Assembly (NCBI GenBank): GCA_001464915.1
Contig: LNED01000032.1
Coordinates: 1-48,284 of the forward strand
DNA length: 48,284 nucleotides
Reading direction: 5' to 3'
Source of the DNA: Sphingomonadales bacterium Ga0077531
Lineage (GTDB): Bacteria; Pseudomonadota; Alphaproteobacteria; Sphingomonadales; Sphingomonadaceae
Part shown: piece after piece, positions 25,546 through 34,397 of the stretch
Layout of the letters: every line of letters starts with the position of its first letter
Position numbering within the stretch: position 1 is the first letter of the stretch
The notes under the pieces: model-generated
Databases searched by the model: none
What the model was told of the DNA's origin: nothing
Seen by the model: the letters and a program-made list of their open reading frames with translations, nothing else
Translations under genes and position numbers: made by a program

Positions 25546-25989
25546 TCAGGATTCGCTTTCCGCCGCCGGTTTCGCCAGCTTGCGCGCGCGGCGGTTCGTT
25601 TCCAGCCGCTTGCCGCGATCATAGAGAACCTTGGCTGCCAGCCCGCCCGCCACCACGGCGAGGCCAACCGGCGAACGGGTGGCGAGGCGGCTGGCCCCCC
25701 ACAACGCCAGACTGGTTGCGACCGAGCGACCATCGACCAGCTTTTCGGCCTTGGCCTTGCCTCCTTCGGAGGTGCCGGAATTGGCGATCAGCAGGCCTTT
25801 CGTCATCCGGTTGCGCAACAGGCCGCCCGCTGCGCGCAGCACGATATCGGCAATAACCAGATTGGTCCCGGCAATCGGGCTGGGCAATGGCAAACCGCCG
25901 CCGGAGGAGGTGGGCGCTGCATCAACCGGCGCAGCAGGGACCGAGGCGCTTTGCGTCTTGCCCTTCGCTGATCGTCCGGGCCGCTTCAT
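25546..25989 (-). CDS. Conserved-looking basic hypothetical protein
   Basis: The 147-residue protein has a basic N-terminus (KRPGRSAKGK), a Pro/Ala/Ser-rich stretch to about 42, two weakly hydrophobic stretches (about 43-58 and 88-118) and a basic C-terminus (YDRGKRLETNRRARKLAK). I recognise no family. The hydrophobic stretches could be membrane-associated helices. It lies between sspB and gmk on the same strand, six bases after the sspB stop, so it is probably co-transcribed with sspB. Confidence 0.72.
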   Translation of the reverse strand: MKRPGRSAKGKTQSASVPAAPVDAAPTSSGGGLPLPSPIAGTNLVIADIVLRAAGGLLRNRMTKGLLIANSGTSEGGKAKAEKLVDGRSVATSLALWGASRLATRSPVGLAVVAGGLAAKVLYDRGKRLETNRRARKLAKPAAESES

Positions 25990-25994
25990 CGCGC

Positions 25995-26489
25995 CTATTT
26001 CTTGCGCCCGAAATCGACCGAAACGACGTTCGAACCATCGCCCGCACCATCAGGATCGGTGCCATCTGGCCCGTCATTCTCGGCATCTTCGTGCGCTTCG
26101 GGGGCGAGTTCTTCGACCGCGGCTTGGAATTGCAGCCCGAAATCGACCGCCGGATCAACGAAAGCGGTGATCGCGCTGAACGGGATTTGCAGCTTCGCGG
26201 GCACCTGATTGAAGGTCAAGCTAACCGAAAAGCCCTGATCGCCCACTTCAAGATCCCAGAACTTGTTCTGCAAAACGATGGTCATTTCATCAGGGAAACG
26301 TTCACGCAGACGCGCCGGGATCGATACGCCGGGCGCGCCGGTTTTGAAGGTTATGTAGAAATGGTGCGTGCCCGGCAGCATCCCGCCGCCAGTTACGATT
26401 GAGCCCAGCACCCGGCCCACCACTGCGCGCAGGGCTTCCTGCACGATCTCGTCATAGGGGATCAGGCTGTCGGGTGTGTCTGGGTTCAT
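25995..26489 (-). CDS. sspB: SspB-family ClpXP adaptor
   Basis: SspB delivers ssrA-tagged and other substrates to the ClpXP protease. The 164-residue product has the family core at about 5-120: LIPYDEIVQEALRAVVG, THHFYITFKT, IPARLRERFPDEMTIVLQ and FSVSLTFNQVPAKLQIPFSAI. The acidic middle segment (AHEDAENDGPDGTDPDG) is the flexible linker, and VVSVDFGRKK is the C-terminal ClpX-binding tail. I use ATG 26489; the upstream extension does not match the family. It is divergent from hisB with about 100 bp between. Confidence 0.9.
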   Translation of the reverse strand: MNPDTPDSLIPYDEIVQEALRAVVGRVLGSIVTGGGMLPGTHHFYITFKTGAPGVSIPARLRERFPDEMTIVLQNKFWDLEVGDQGFSVSLTFNQVPAKLQIPFSAITAFVDPAVDFGLQFQAAVEELAPEAHEDAENDGPDGTDPDGAGDGSNVVSVDFGRKK

Positions 26490-26592
26490 AGCCTGCAAAT
26501 TCGTGGCGCGGCGCGCGGGCTTGGTCAAGCCTTTTGCGGCGTGAGCTTGCGATGCTTGTCATGTGGGCCAAGCGGACTATAGCGCGAAAACC

Positions 26593-27201
26593 ATGGAAAA
26601 CTCCTCCGCCCGCACCGGCTCTGTCCTCCGCAATACGACCGAAACGCAGATTGCGATCCACGTCGATCTCGACGGGACGGGAGCATACGATGTGTCGACC
26701 GGGATCGGATTTCTCGATCACATGGTCGAACAGTTCAGCCGCCATTCGCTGATCGATGTGACGATGAAGGTCGCGGGCGATCTACACGTCGATCAGCACC
26801 ACACCACTGAAGATTCTGCGATCGCGCTGGGGCAAGCAATTGCGCAGGCGTTGGGCGACAAGGCCGGCATCGGGCGGTACGGCGCGGCCTATTCACCGAT
26901 GGACGAGACGTTGAGCCGCGTGGCGCTCGATATTTCCGGGCGGCCGTTTCTGGTATGGAAGGCCAAGTTCACTCAGGAAAAGCTGGGCGAATGGGATACC
27001 GAGCTGATCGAGCACTGGTTCCATTCCGTGTCGCAGGCAGCGGGCATCACGCTGCACATGGAACTGCTGTATGGCAGCAACAATCACCACATCTGCGAAA
27101 GCCTGTACAAGGGCTTCGCGCGCGCGATGCGGCAGGCGGTGGAACGCGATCCGCGCAAGGGTAGCGCGATCCCGAGCACCAAGGGGCAATTGGGTGGCTA
27201 G
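26593..27201 (+). CDS. hisB: Imidazoleglycerol-phosphate dehydratase
   Basis: HisB removes water from imidazole-glycerol phosphate, step 6 of histidine synthesis. The 202-residue stand-alone enzyme has the two metal-binding motifs, [16 protein letters not shown] (about 65-80) and [21 protein letters not shown] in pieces (about 163-183). It lacks the phosphatase domain found in enterobacterial HisB. ATG 26593 gives the normal N-terminus; the frame can be read from 26563. It opens a plus-strand operon, yciI-hisH-hisA-hisF-hisE-hinT. The next start lies eight bases inside its end. Confidence 0.97.
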   Translation: MENSSARTGSVLRNTTETQIAIHVDLDGTGAYDVSTGIGFLDHMVEQFSRHSLIDVTMKVAGDLHVDQHHTTEDSAIALGQAIAQALGDKAGIGRYGAAYSPMDETLSRVALDISGRPFLVWKAKFTQEKLGEWDTELIEHWFHSVSQAAGITLHMELLYGSNNHHICESLYKGFARAMRQAVERDPRKGSAIPSTKGQLGG

Positions 27202-27490
27202 CATCTTCATCGCCTCGCTGACCTACACGGTGCCGATCGAGCGGATCGACGCGGTGCTGGCCGATCATCTGGCGTGGCTAAATGCCGGGTATGATGCCGG
27301 GCATTTCCTGGCATGGGGCCCGCGCGAACCGCGCGATGGCGGGCTGATCTTTGTGAAGGCCGCAAGCTTGGCCGAGGCAAAGGCGTTGTTGCTGAGCGAC
27401 CCCTTCATGAGTGAACGGCTGGCCGATCTGACCATCACCCAATGGACTCCGCGTTTCGTCGGTCCGGGGCTGGAGGCTTTCAATGCCTAG
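27194..27490 (+). CDS. YciI-family protein inside the histidine operon
   Basis: This 98-residue protein of the YciI fold (a dimeric alpha+beta barrel) keeps the family pattern: [15 protein letters not shown] (about 14-28), [19 protein letters not shown] (about 34-52) and [19 protein letters not shown] (about 65-84). Biochemical role is unknown in most cases. The start is the GTG at 27194, overlapping the end of hisB by eight bases, which implies coupled translation. A palindromic repeat separates it from hisH. Confidence 0.88.
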   Translation: MASIFIASLTYTVPIERIDAVLADHLAWLNAGYDAGHFLAWGPREPRDGGLIFVKAASLAEAKALLLSDPFMSERLADLTITQWTPRFVGPGLEAFNA

Positions 27491-27514
27491 CAGCGCCCAA
27501 ACGGTTGCGCAGCA

Positions 27515-27569
27515 GCCGCAAGGCCGACCGGCCGCCCGCAGCGGGCGCAGCTTTGCTGCGCGCATAGCG
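27515..27569. repeat. Interspersed palindromic element, copy 2
   Basis: Counterpart of the segment at 11141-11184, sharing GCCGCAAGGCCGACCGGC, GCCCGCAGC and CGCGCATAGCG. Here the two halves are separated by a CGCAGC-TTT-GCTGCG hairpin absent from copy 1. It interrupts the histidine operon between yciI and hisH, leaving 116 bp between genes. It could attenuate or process the transcript. Confidence 0.72.
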
Positions 27570-27606
27570 AGGACCGCGCCCGCGGAGGCGGGTGCGGAAA
27601 ACCAAA

Positions 27607-28233
27607 ATGCCTGAAGTTGTTGCCTTGGTCGATTACGGCGCGGGCAACCTTCACTCGGTCCACAACGCCTTGAGGGCGGCGGGGGCTGAGGTTACCGTCA
27701 CCGCAGATCCTTATGTCGTGCGCGCGGCTGACCGGATCGTGCTGCCCGGCGTCGGCAGCTTCAAGGCCTGCGCCGAGGGCCTGCGCGCGATCCCTCACAT
27801 GGTCGAGGCAATGGCTGAGCGGGTGCAGGTGGGGGGCGCGCCGTTCCTTGGCATCTGCGTAGGGATGCAGTTGCTGGCTGACCGCGGTCTCGAACATGGC
27901 GAGACGCCGGGCCTTGGCTGGGTGCCGGGCGAGGTGCGACTGATCGAACCGACTGATCCCGCGATCAAGGTGCCGCATATGGGCTGGAACGATGTCGCCA
28001 TCCTGCCCCACGCCCGCGACCATGCAGTGATCGAGGAAGGCGAGGCCTATTTCCTCCACTCCTATCACTTCGCTGCTACCGATCCGCACCATGTCGCCGC
28101 GATGACCGATCACGGCGAAGGTCTGGTCGCCGCCGTCGCGCGCGACAACATCCTTGGCGTGCAGTTTCACCCGGAAAAGAGCCAAGGCTACGGTCTGGCG
28201 ACGCTCCGGCGCTTTCTGGAGTGGTTCCCATGA
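27607..28233 (+). CDS. hisH: Imidazole glycerol phosphate synthase, glutaminase subunit
   Basis: HisH hydrolyses glutamine and passes ammonia to HisF for imidazole ring closure. The 208-residue product has the class I amidotransferase triad: Cys in FLGICVGMQLL (about residue 84), and His and Glu in GVQFHPEKSQ (about 189-198). The opening VALVDYGAGNLHSV is diagnostic. ATG 27607 is preferred over a GTG five codons upstream because family members start at this point. It follows the repeat element and comes 10 bp before hisA. Confidence 0.97.
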   Translation: MPEVVALVDYGAGNLHSVHNALRAAGAEVTVTADPYVVRAADRIVLPGVGSFKACAEGLRAIPHMVEAMAERVQVGGAPFLGICVGMQLLADRGLEHGETPGLGWVPGEVRLIEPTDPAIKVPHMGWNDVAILPHARDHAVIEEGEAYFLHSYHFAATDPHHVAAMTDHGEGLVAAVARDNILGVQFHPEKSQGYGLATLRRFLEWFP

Positions 28234-28243
28234 GGAGTTTGGC

Positions 28244-28975
28244 ATGATTGTATTTCCCGCCATCGACCTCAAAGGCGGTCAGGTCGTGCGCCTGGCCGAA
28301 GGCGATATGGAGCGAGCCACGATCTATGGTGACAATCCGGCTGAGCAGGCCCTGATCTTTGCCGATGCGGGCGCTGAGCACCTGCACGTGGTCGATCTTG
28401 ACGGCAGCTTTGCGGGTGAAAGCCGCAACCGTGCGGCGGTCGAAGCGATCATCGAAGCCTTCCCCGGCTATGTCCAATTGGGCGGCGGTATCCGCGATGC
28501 AGCGGCGGTCGAGGGTTGGTTCAACCTTGGCGTGGCGCGGGTGGTGATGGGTTCGGCGGCGCTCAAGAACCCCGAGTTCGTCAAGGACATGGCCCGCGAA
28601 TGGGAGGGCGGCATCGTCGTCGCGGTCGACGCGAAAGACGGGATGGTGGCGACCGAGGGCTGGGCGGAAGTCTCCGACGTTCCCGTTGTCGACCTTGCCC
28701 GCCGGTTCGAGGATGCAGGCGTTGCTTCGCTGCTGTTCACCGATATCGGCCGCGATGGCTTGCTGAAAGGCGTGAATATCGAGACCACCGTTGACCTTGC
28801 GCGCCGGGTGGACATTCCGGTGATCGCCAGCGGCGGGGTGAAGGGGCTGGACGATATCCACATGCTCGCGCTCCACGCCCATGAGGGGATCGAGGGAGTG
28901 ATTACCGGGCGGGCGCTGTATGAAGGGCGGCTCGATCTGGTAGCGGCGATTGCGATGGGGGCCAAGGTCGCATGA
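28244..28975 (+). CDS. hisA: ProFAR isomerase
   Basis: HisA performs the Amadori rearrangement of ProFAR to PRFAR. The 243-residue TIM barrel shows the two half-barrel phosphate sites and catalytic Asp residues: [14 protein letters not shown] (about 4-17, Asp8) and [12 protein letters not shown] (about 124-135), with [12 protein letters not shown] near the end. Length is normal. The frame extends upstream to 28154 but overlaps hisH; ATG 28244 follows GAGG and sits 10 bp after hisH. Its end overlaps hisF by four bases (ATGA). Confidence 0.97.
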   Translation: MIVFPAIDLKGGQVVRLAEGDMERATIYGDNPAEQALIFADAGAEHLHVVDLDGSFAGESRNRAAVEAIIEAFPGYVQLGGGIRDAAAVEGWFNLGVARVVMGSAALKNPEFVKDMAREWEGGIVVAVDAKDGMVATEGWAEVSDVPVVDLARRFEDAGVASLLFTDIGRDGLLKGVNIETTVDLARRVDIPVIASGGVKGLDDIHMLALHAHEGIEGVITGRALYEGRLDLVAAIAMGAKVA

Positions 28976-29736
28976 CCGTCCGCATCCGCGTCATCCCCTG
29001 TCTCGACGTCGCCGATGGCCGCGTGGTCAAGGGCGTCAATTTCGTCGATCTGAAGGACGCGGGCGATCCGGTTGAGCAAGCCCGCGCCTATGATGCGGCG
29101 GGGGCGGATGAGCTGTGCTTTCTCGATATCTCGGCCAGCCACGAAGGGCGTGGGACGTTGCTCGACATGGTGCGGCGGACGGCGGAGGTGTGCTTTATGC
29201 CGCTCACCGTCGGCGGCGGGGTGAGGAGCGCCGAGGATGCGCGGGCGTTGCTGCTCGCAGGGGCGGACAAGGTCGCGGTGAATAGCGCCGCCGTCGCCCG
29301 GCCCGAACTGGTCGGCGAGATCGCCGCTCGCTTCGGCAGCCAATGCGTGGTCGCCAGTGTCGATGCGCGCCGCACGCCGCGCGGGAACTGGGAAATTTTC
29401 ACCCACGGCGGGCGCAAGCCGACCGGGATCGATGCGGTTGAATACGCAATGCAAGTCGCAGGGCTGGGCGCGGGCGAATTGCTCGTCACTTCGATGGACG
29501 GGGACGGCACCCAGCGCGGCTATGACCTCGACCTCACCCGCACGATTGCCGATGCCGTCAGCGTTCCGGTGATCGCCAGCGGCGGCGTCGGCAGCCTCGA
29601 TCACTTGGTTGAAGGTGTCACCAAGGGCCATGCCAGCGCGGTGCTCGCCGCCAGCATCTTCCACTTCGGCACCCACACCATCGCCGAGGCGCACGCGGCG
29701 CTCCGCGCGGCAGGCTTGCCCGCGCGCGGGGTTTGA
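28972..29736 (+). CDS. hisF: Imidazole glycerol phosphate synthase, cyclase subunit
   Basis: HisF closes the imidazole ring, making imidazole-glycerol phosphate and AICAR with ammonia from HisH. The 254-residue barrel has [17 protein letters not shown] (about 7-23, catalytic Asp11), the second half-barrel [15 protein letters not shown] (about 173-187, Asp at the second site) and IASGGVGS. Length is normal. It overlaps hisA by ATGA and is followed 14 bp later by hisE. Confidence 0.98.
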   Translation: MTVRIRVIPCLDVADGRVVKGVNFVDLKDAGDPVEQARAYDAAGADELCFLDISASHEGRGTLLDMVRRTAEVCFMPLTVGGGVRSAEDARALLLAGADKVAVNSAAVARPELVGEIAARFGSQCVVASVDARRTPRGNWEIFTHGGRKPTGIDAVEYAMQVAGLGAGELLVTSMDGDGTQRGYDLDLTRTIADAVSVPVIASGGVGSLDHLVEGVTKGHASAVLAASIFHFGTHTIAEAHAALRAAGLPARGV

Positions 29737-29750
29737 TCGAAAGTAGCGCC

Positions 29751-30065
29751 ATGGACACCCTTTCCCGCCTCGAAACCACCATCGCCCAACGCCGCCTCGC
29801 CTCACCAGACGAGAGCTACGTCGCCAAACTCCACGCCAAGGGCCTGCCCAAAATCGCCCAGAAGCTCGGCGAGGAAGCGACCGAAACGGTAATCGCCGCG
29901 CTTGCTGGCGACGAGGCTGAATTGGTGGGCGAGGCCGCTGACCTGTTGTTCCACCTGCTGGTGCTGCTCGGCGCGAAAGACGTAAGCCTTCAACAGGTGC
30001 TGGCCGAACTCGACCGCCGCGAAGGGCTCTCCGGCCTCGCCGAGAAAGCATCACGGAGCGAATAA
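29751..30065 (+). CDS. hisE: Phosphoribosyl-ATP pyrophosphohydrolase
   Basis: HisE hydrolyses PR-ATP to PR-AMP, step 2 of histidine synthesis. The 104-residue all-helical protein has the MazG-like acidic metal site [13 protein letters not shown] (about 42-54) and [13 protein letters not shown] (about 64-76). HisI, the next-step cyclohydrolase, is not fused and not in this window. I use ATG 29751; a TTG overlapping the hisF stop could also initiate. The stop overlaps the hinT start (TAATG). Confidence 0.96.
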   Translation: MDTLSRLETTIAQRRLASPDESYVAKLHAKGLPKIAQKLGEEATETVIAALAGDEAELVGEAADLLFHLLVLLGAKDVSLQQVLAELDRREGLSGLAEKASRSE

Positions 30066-30445
30066 TGCCGATCGACCCGACCCTGCCTTACGATGACGCC
30101 AACATTTTCGCCAAGATCCTGCGCGGTGAGATTCCGTCGCGCAAAGTCTACGAGGATGATTGGGCCTTCGCTTTCGAGGACATCAACCCGCAGGCGGAAA
30201 TTCACACGCTGGTGATCCCCAAAGGTCGCTATGTGAGCTGGGACGATTTCAGCGCCAAAGCGTCCGACGCCGAAATTGGCGGGTTTATCCGTGCGGTGGG
30301 CGAAGTGGCGCGCGCCAAAGGCCTCGTCGAACCCGGCTACCGGCTCCTGGCCAATATCGGCGCGCATGGCGGGCAGGAAGTGCCGCATTTACACGTCCAT
30401 ATCTTCGGCGGTGAGCCGCTCGGCCCGATGATCTGGAAGCGATAA
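30065..30445 (+). CDS. hinT: HIT-family nucleotide-binding protein
   Basis: This 126-residue histidine triad protein hydrolyses AMP-linked phosphoramidates in characterised relatives. The triad is HLHVHIFGG (about 108-116), and the opening NIFAKILRGEIPSRKVYED is typical of HinT. The start codon shares a base with the hisE stop (TAATG), so it is translationally coupled to the histidine operon; the physiological link is unclear. The next 90 bp to ybgC look like the break between operons. Confidence 0.93.
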   Translation: MPIDPTLPYDDANIFAKILRGEIPSRKVYEDDWAFAFEDINPQAEIHTLVIPKGRYVSWDDFSAKASDAEIGGFIRAVGEVARAKGLVEPGYRLLANIGAHGGQEVPHLHVHIFGGEPLGPMIWKR

Positions 30446-30534
30446 GGCGCGGTTAGCCCGCATTCCACTGCTGTTCATCGACAAAACGCAAGACCCGGCT
30501 TTGCAGCGATTCCCCGCTAGGCTAGGTGCGCCTG

Positions 30535-30984
30535 ATGATCTCTCCTCCACTCCCCGGCGGCATCCTTGATGGTGCGCGGCACCTTTATGCGGTGCGGGTG
30601 TATTATGAGGATACTGACCTGTCGGGGATCACCTACCACGCGAATTATCTGCGCTGGTTTGAACGTGCGCGCAGCGACTTGTTGCGGTTGCTGCGGATTG
30701 ATCAGCGCGAAGCCATCGAAACGGGCGAGGGTGCCTACGCCTTGTCCGAGGTGAACCTCAAATACCTGCGCCCGGCCAAGCTGGATGATGACGTGGTGAT
30801 CGAAACCCGCTGCACGGAACTGGGCGCGGCATCGTGCCGGATGCATCAGGTGGCACGGCGTGGGGACGAAGCCCTGTGCGAAGCCAGCCTTCGGGTCGGC
30901 TTCATCACGCTCGACGGCCGCCCGCGCCGCCAGCCTGCCGCATGGCGCGCTGCTTTTCAGACTTTCATGAACGAGGACAATTGA
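30535..30984 (+). CDS. ybgC: YbgC-type acyl-CoA thioesterase of the Tol-Pal locus
   Basis: The 149-residue hotdog-fold protein has the YbgC signature VYYEDTDLSGITYHANYLRWFERAR (split; about 21-45), including the catalytic Asp. YbgC hydrolyses short acyl-CoA or acyl-ACP thioesters and is encoded at the head of the tol-pal cluster in many proteobacteria, as here. I use ATG 30535; a GTG three codons upstream is possible. It ends four bases before tolQ. Confidence 0.94.
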   Translation: MISPPLPGGILDGARHLYAVRVYYEDTDLSGITYHANYLRWFERARSDLLRLLRIDQREAIETGEGAYALSEVNLKYLRPAKLDDDVVIETRCTELGAASCRMHQVARRGDEALCEASLRVGFITLDGRPRRQPAAWRAAFQTFMNEDN

Positions 30985-30988
30985 ACCC

Positions 30989-31693
30989 GTGACGCTTGCC
31001 ATGCTCACCGCCGCCGCTGCCCCTGCCGCCACCCGGCTCGATCCGCTCGAACTGTTCCTGCAGGCCGATATCATCGTGCAGGCGGTGATGCTGGGCCTGA
31101 TCCTTGCCAGCATCTGGGTGTGGACGATCATCGTCTCTTTCAGTCTACGCCTTGGCGGGCTCACCACCAAATCGCGCGATTACGAGGCCGAGTTTTGGGA
31201 ACAACGCGACCGGGAGGCGCTGCTGACCAAGCAGGTGCGCAAGGAAGTCCCCTCGGCCCGCGTGGCCGCTGCTGGACTTGACGAATGGAAACGCTCCACC
31301 GCCAAGCAGCCGGTTGACCGCGATGCCACGCGCCAGCGGATCGGCGCAGCGATGGAAAGCCAGGTCGCCGAAGAGGCTGACGAATTGGCCGGGCGACTCA
31401 ATTTCCTCGCCACAGTCGGCTCGGTTGCGCCGTTTGTCGGCCTGTTCGGCACGGTGTGGGGGATCATGAACAGCTTTTTCCAGATAGGCGCGCAGCAAAG
31501 CGCCAGCCTCGCCGTGGTCGCCCCCGGCATTGCCGAGGCGCTGTTTGCCACCGCTATCGGGTTGTTCGCGGCCATTCCGGCCGTCATTGCTTACAACCGC
31601 TTTTCCGGCTCGGTGAACCTGTACGAGGCAAAGCTGCAACGCTTTGCCGACAAGGTCCACGCCGGGCTAAGCCGCGAGTTGGATCGCGCGTAA
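30989..31693 (+). CDS. tolQ: Tol-Pal system inner-membrane proton channel subunit
   Basis: TolQ forms with TolR the proton-driven motor that energises the Tol-Pal system for outer-membrane constriction at division. The 234-residue product has transmembrane helices near 27-50, 128-150 and 160-182. Conserved MotA/ExbB features are LATVGSVAPFVGLFGTVWGI in pieces (about 133-152). The GTG at 30989 is used because GAGGA lies ten bases upstream; the ATG four codons later would be poorly placed. The stop overlaps tolR (TAATG). Confidence 0.95.
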   Translation: MTLAMLTAAAAPAATRLDPLELFLQADIIVQAVMLGLILASIWVWTIIVSFSLRLGGLTTKSRDYEAEFWEQRDREALLTKQVRKEVPSARVAAAGLDEWKRSTAKQPVDRDATRQRIGAAMESQVAEEADELAGRLNFLATVGSVAPFVGLFGTVWGIMNSFFQIGAQQSASLAVVAPGIAEALFATAIGLFAAIPAVIAYNRFSGSVNLYEAKLQRFADKVHAGLSRELDRA

Positions 31694-32133
31694 TGGCGGT
31701 GAACCTTTCCTCCTCATCCCGGCGGGGCAAGCGCACGCGGCGCGCGGCAATGGCTGAGATCAACGTCACCCCGCTGGTCGATGTGATGCTGGTGCTGTTG
31801 ATCATCTTCATGGTGACGGTGACGCTGCCTGCGGTCGGCGTGCCAGTGGAACTGCCCGAAAGCCGCGCCGCGCCGGTTGAGGAAAAGCCCGATCAGATCA
31901 CCATCTCGATCGACCGCGCGGGCGTGATCTATATCGAGGATGCCGCGGTGCCAGCGGGCGGGCTGCCTGCGGCACTCGAAGCACTGGATCGCGGCGGCGA
32001 GCAGCCGCTGGTAGTGCTGCGCGCTGATCGCGCCCTTGAGTATGGGCGGGTGATGCAGGCGATGGGCGAGTTGGGCCGTGCGGGCTTCACCTCGATCTCG
32101 ATGGTCACCGAAGGTTCAGTTTCGGCCCCATAG
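31693..32133 (+). CDS. tolR: Tol-Pal system protein TolR
   Basis: TolR is the partner of TolQ: one N-terminal transmembrane helix and a periplasmic domain. The 146-residue product has EINVTPLVDVMLVLLIIFMV (about 22-41), in which the Asp in PLVDVMLVLL carries protons. The periplasmic domain (about 60-140) ends in a helix-strand typical of ExbD/TolR. Its ATG overlaps the tolQ stop (TAATG). tolA follows 13 bp later. Confidence 0.95.
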   Translation: MAVNLSSSSRRGKRTRRAAMAEINVTPLVDVMLVLLIIFMVTVTLPAVGVPVELPESRAAPVEEKPDQITISIDRAGVIYIEDAAVPAGGLPAALEALDRGGEQPLVVLRADRALEYGRVMQAMGELGRAGFTSISMVTEGSVSAP

Positions 32134-32146
32134 TCGGAAAGGCGTG

Positions 32147-32959
32147 ATGGGAGACACAGCGTTCAGGAATGACGAAAAGGTCGGCCTCGCCGCCGCCGTC
32201 GTGCTGCACGGCGCGCTGGTGGCGGTGCTGTTGATGCAGACGGTGCGCAGCGAAGTGTCGGTTTTCCCCGAGCGGATGACGGTGAGCCTTGCGACCGATG
32301 TCGGCTTGGAAGCAGCCGCGCCCGATCCAGTGGCGGAAAGCCGTGCCGCGATTGCGCCGACGCTATCAGACGAACCCGCCCCCGCGCCCGAGCCTGCGCG
32401 GCCCGAGCGCGTTGATCGCACCGCGCCGACCCCGCCCAAGCCCACCGCCCGCACCCCGGCAAGCCCATCCGCGCCCACCCGCGACCGTTCCCGCCCTGAC
32501 CGCACTCCGCCCAAAGCGGCCACCGCGCCCGCCAAGCCGGCAGAAAAGGGCGGCGGCAGCCGGATCGGCGATGATTTCCTCAGCGGTAGTGGGTCTTCGA
32601 CCACCACCACAGAAACGCGCGTTCCTGCTTCGCAGATCGGCGCAAGCGCCAAGGCCTCGATCGGGCAGGCACTGGCGCGGCAAGTGAAACCGCATTGGAC
32701 CGCGCCGCAGGGGTTGGATGTTGACGCGCTTGTCACTCTGGTTGATTTTGACTTGAACCCTGATGGCAGCCTGAAAGGCCGCCCGCGCGTGCGCAGCCAG
32801 AGCGGTGTGAACGAATCCAACCGTGCGCAGGCCGCACGCCACGCGGAAAACGCGATCCGCGCCGTGCAATTAGCCGCACCGTTTGACCTCCCGGAAGAGT
32901 ACTACGAGGCTTGGAAGACTGTTCGAGGCGCTCGATTTGATAGGAATACGTCACGATGA
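32147..32959 (+). CDS. tolA: TolA-like energy transducer
   Basis: The protein has about 270 residues. Residues 1-10 are cytoplasmic, about 11-32 are one membrane anchor (VGLAAAVVLHGALVAVLLMQ), about 55-135 are a Pro/Ala/Arg-rich periplasmic spacer, and about 165-265 are a TonB/TolA-like C-terminal domain (IGQALARQVKPHWTAPQG, then LVDFDLNPDGSLKGRPRV). It links the TolQ-TolR motor to Pal and TolB at the outer membrane. The helical domain of E. coli TolA is replaced by the proline-rich spacer, as is common in alphaproteobacteria. GGAAAGG precedes the ATG at 32147. It overlaps tolB by ATGA. Confidence 0.9.
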   Translation: MGDTAFRNDEKVGLAAAVVLHGALVAVLLMQTVRSEVSVFPERMTVSLATDVGLEAAAPDPVAESRAAIAPTLSDEPAPAPEPARPERVDRTAPTPPKPTARTPASPSAPTRDRSRPDRTPPKAATAPAKPAEKGGGSRIGDDFLSGSGSSTTTTETRVPASQIGASAKASIGQALARQVKPHWTAPQGLDVDALVTLVDFDLNPDGSLKGRPRVRSQSGVNESNRAQAARHAENAIRAVQLAAPFDLPEEYYEAWKTVRGARFDRNTSR

Positions 32960-34365
32960 AATCCCTGATGCTTGTCGCCTTGATGCTGACCGCCGCAATG
33001 CCCGCCGCCGCAATGGCGCAGGATCTCGGCGCGCCGGTGGGTGAGGACGGCCCGGTCGAAACAACTGCAACCGATCCTTCGCAGGCGCAGACTGAGGAGG
33101 GCATTTCCTTCACAGTCACCGATGAATCCGCTTGGTCGGACATCGGCATCGCCATCCCCGCCTTCGCCACCGACCGTGAACGCGCCACGCCAGCCAATGC
33201 CGACGGCACCGGCGCACTGGGGCGTGAGGTCGCGCGGGTGATCACTGCCAACCTCCGCAACAATGGGCTGTTCAAACCCGTCGGCCCCGACAGCCTGCCG
33301 CAGCCCGCCTTCACCCAGATCACCGCGCCCACATTCAGCACCTGGAGCGGGCGCAGTGCCGAGATGCTGGTTCACGGCTATGTCCGTGCGCGTGATGATG
33401 GCAAGCTGGTGGTCGGCTGCTACCTTTATGACGTCGCCTTGCAGGACGAGCTGGTGCGCGCAGGCTGGGTGGTCGGCCCGGCCGATTGGCGGCGCGCGGC
33501 GCACAAGTGCTCTGACTTGATCTTTGCGCGGCTCACCGGGGAAAGCCCGTTCTTCGACAGCCGCATCGCGTACATCGCGGAAACGGGGCCGAAAGACCGC
33601 CGGGTCAAGCGGCTCGCAGTGATGGACAGCGACGGGGCGAACCACCGGTTCCTGACGCTGGGTAGCGCCACCGCGCTCACCCCGCGTTACTCGCCCGATT
33701 ATTCTAAGATCCTGTATCTCAGCTACGTTGACGGCAACCCGCGCATCTATGTCTATGACATCGGCACGGGTAAGCAGACGCTGGTGACCGAAAACCGCAG
33801 CCCCACCATCGCCCCGCGCTGGTCGCCCGATGGCCGCTCGATCCTGTTTTCGATGGCGGTGGCGGGCAATACCGATATTTACCGCGTGCCGGCCACTGGC
33901 GGCACGGTGGTGAAACTGACCGATAATCCCGGCATCGACGTTGGCGGGTCTTACTCGCCTGATGGCAGCAAGGTCGTGTTTGAAAGCGACCGTTCGGGCA
34001 GCCAGCAATGCTACATCATGGATGCCGACGGGAAGAACCAGAAGCGCATCAGCTTCTTCGGCGGGCGCTGCGCTACGCCTGAATGGAGCCCGCGCGGCGA
34101 TCAGATCGCTTTCACCCGCATCGCAGGCGACTTCAACGTCGGCGTGATGAACACCAGCGGCGGCAATATGCGGGTGCTGACCCGCGGCTGGCAGGACGAA
34201 GCCCCGACATGGGCCCCCAACGGACGCATCATCCAGTTCTTCCGCACCGAAAAGAACACCGGGCGTTCGGGCATCTGGCAGGTCGATCTCACCGGCCAAA
34301 ACGAACGCCGCCTACCGACCCCGGTCGATGCCTCTGACCCGGCCTGGGGCCCGATCCGTCCCTGA
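32956..34365 (+). CDS. tolB: Tol-Pal system periplasmic protein TolB
   Basis: TolB is the soluble periplasmic component that binds Pal and TolA. The 469-residue product has a signal peptide (1-22, ending AAMAQ), an N-terminal alpha/beta domain (about 40-200) and a six-bladed propeller (about 210-460). Repeats such as YSPDYSKILYLSY, WSPDGRSILFSM, YSPDGSKVVFESDRSG and WSPRGDQIAFTR show the propeller. A Thr/Gln/Glu-rich linker after the signal peptide is longer than in E. coli. It overlaps tolA by ATGA and precedes pal by 32 bp. Confidence 0.97.
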   Translation: MKSLMLVALMLTAAMPAAAMAQDLGAPVGEDGPVETTATDPSQAQTEEGISFTVTDESAWSDIGIAIPAFATDRERATPANADGTGALGREVARVITANLRNNGLFKPVGPDSLPQPAFTQITAPTFSTWSGRSAEMLVHGYVRARDDGKLVVGCYLYDVALQDELVRAGWVVGPADWRRAAHKCSDLIFARLTGESPFFDSRIAYIAETGPKDRRVKRLAVMDSDGANHRFLTLGSATALTPRYSPDYSKILYLSYVDGNPRIYVYDIGTGKQTLVTENRSPTIAPRWSPDGRSILFSMAVAGNTDIYRVPATGGTVVKLTDNPGIDVGGSYSPDGSKVVFESDRSGSQQCYIMDADGKNQKRISFFGGRCATPEWSPRGDQIAFTRIAGDFNVGVMNTSGGNMRVLTRGWQDEAPTWAPNGRIIQFFRTEKNTGRSGIWQVDLTGQNERRLPTPVDASDPAWGPIRP

Positions 34366-34397
34366 GTTTCCCCGTTTAGAATGAAAGGAACCAAGCG

